Shown in pieces: positions 7,122 through 8,024 of a stretch of DNA of 8,024 nt. A program made the translations under genes and the position numbers. The notes under the pieces were generated by a model. The model was given only the letters and a program-made list of their open reading frames with translations, did not search any database and was not told the origin of the DNA. Origin of the DNA: Chloroflexota bacterium (GTDB lineage: Bacteria; Chloroflexota; Anaerolineae; Anaerolineales; Anaerolineaceae). The first letter of the stretch is position 1, and the number at the start of each line of letters is the position of its first letter. The stretch is from assembly GCA_012800995.1 (NCBI GenBank), contig JAAZIH010000200.1, positions 1-8,024 of the forward strand. The letters run 5' to 3'.

Positions 7122-8024
7122 GCTTTCAGACTTGCATTTCGCTGACACCAGCCCCTATACAATGGGTATCAACCGGAGCAACTTGAATCTTCCAGGACGG
7201 GTGTATAGAACTTTCTTTCGTGAGATTGCTGAATTAATTAAGGAAGGTCAAGTAGAACATATCGATCTGATTCTCGCGGGGGATATCTTTGAGATTACCC
7301 GGTCAGTCATGTGGCACAATGATCATTTACGTCCTTACGTACATAATGATGAAGTTACTGAGGGCACACCACATGAGCAGCGTATTTTGGACATCCTTGA
7401 TGCAATTGCTACTGATCCTAAAGTTGCTGATACAGCGAAAGTTTTTCGCGGTTTAGAAGACTTGTTCGGCATGCCTGTCAAGATTCATTATATTCCTGGA
7501 AATCATGACCGCCTTGCCAATACGACACCAAAAATAAGAAATAAAATCAGGGAATTCTTCGGAATTGAAGAAAATGATGACTACTTTTCCAACCAATATT
7601 TACATTATCGTGATGGCGAAGCAAGAATATTAATCCGCCATGGTCATGAGTATGACCAATCAAATTTCGGAACAAACCTATCTCTCTGGCCTGAAATTCC
7701 GACAGTTATTGATAAGAGCTATTATGATATGCCTGTTCTTGGCGATATTGTGACAGTTGAAATTGCCAGCAAGCTCCCGCTGCTTTTTAGAGAGCAGTAC
7801 GGTGATGAAGCGATTCTGTCAGATTCAAACCTAAGGCGTATGTATCAACGTCTCATTGACTTTGATAATGTGCGACCAAACAACGCGATGATTAATTTTT
7901 TGTTTTCAACACCCGGTATTAACAGGAAAGAAATTTGGAAAATTATTGAACCTGTTTTAAGAAATTTACTGGATGAAATTGCGAAGAATAATACCTTAGC
8001 GGATGACATTATGGCATTGGGCAA
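7111..8024 (+). CDS. Calcineurin-like metallophosphoesterase, 3' end outside the window
   Basis: A putative two-metal-dependent phosphoesterase. Reading from ATG at 7111, 304 codons run without a stop to the window edge. GGAG at 7099-7102 lies 8 nt upstream. Superfamily motifs occur in order: SDLHF (D7, H9), the GD motif AGDIFE (D58), PGNHDR (N131, H132, D133) and RHGHEYDQ (H177, H179). The terminal GHxH motif is expected further downstream and is not visible. There is no signal peptide, so the protein is probably cytoplasmic. About 70 residues separate the GD and GNHD motifs, more than in compact members, which suggests an inserted helical or lid region. The layout recalls LpxH-type and other stand-alone phosphoesterases with an HG motif before the terminal one, but the substrate (nucleotide, lipid intermediate or other) cannot be named. 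It follows the propeller gene by 41 nt on the same strand. Confidence 0.87.
   Translation, partial: MLIVLSDLHFADTSPYTMGINRSNLNLPGRVYRTFFREIAELIKEGQVEHIDLILAGDIFEITRSVMWHNDHLRPYVHNDEVTEGTPHEQRILDILDAIATDPKVADTAKVFRGLEDLFGMPVKIHYIPGNHDRLANTTPKIRNKIREFFGIEENDDYFSNQYLHYRDGEARILIRHGHEYDQSNFGTNLSLWPEIPTVIDKSYYDMPVLGDIVTVEIASKLPLLFREQYGDEAILSDSNLRRMYQRLIDFDNVRPNNAMINFLFSTPGINRKEIWKIIEPVLRNLLDEIAKNNTLADDIMALG

Overview
This window looks like a stretch of bacterial chromosome with moderate to low G+C, with every gene on the + strand. The gene set (a long, eukaryote/archaeal-type isoleucyl-tRNA synthetase, signal peptidase II, an RluA-family pseudouridine synthase, a threonine aldolase, then an exported Asp-box propeller protein) is one I associate with Anaerolineae-like Chloroflexota. 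That placement rests on gene order and protein style only and is tentative. I see no tRNA, rRNA, CRISPR array, insertion sequence, integrase or phage gene.

Positions 1-4914 form a tightly packed, probably co-transcribed unit: ileS (5' end outside the window), lspA, an rluD-like gene and a threonine aldolase gene. The three junctions are one TAATG overlap and two ATGA overlaps, so translational coupling is likely. The products are housekeeping: charging tRNA-Ile, removing lipoprotein signal peptides in the membrane, modifying uridines in ribosomal RNA, and splitting threonine or allo-threonine into glycine and acetaldehyde.

Positions 4915-8024 look different. A 46-nt gap leads to a 702-residue exported protein with seven regularly spaced Asp-box (BNR) repeats, a degenerate middle and one more Asp box near the C-terminus. 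A 41-nt gap then leads to a calcineurin-like metallophosphoesterase that runs off the 3' edge; it has no stop codon within the window. Both gaps hold strong predicted stem-loops. The first (4932-4958) buries the Shine-Dalgarno sequence of the propeller gene. The second (7066-7121) pairs the stop-codon region of the propeller gene with the start codon of the phosphoesterase gene. These two structures are the least expected signals here and suggest, without proving, control of translation initiation.

Overall the window is mostly recognisable housekeeping plus one exported protein of unknown function and one phosphoesterase of unknown substrate. I found no convincing evidence of an undescribed defence or mobile system.
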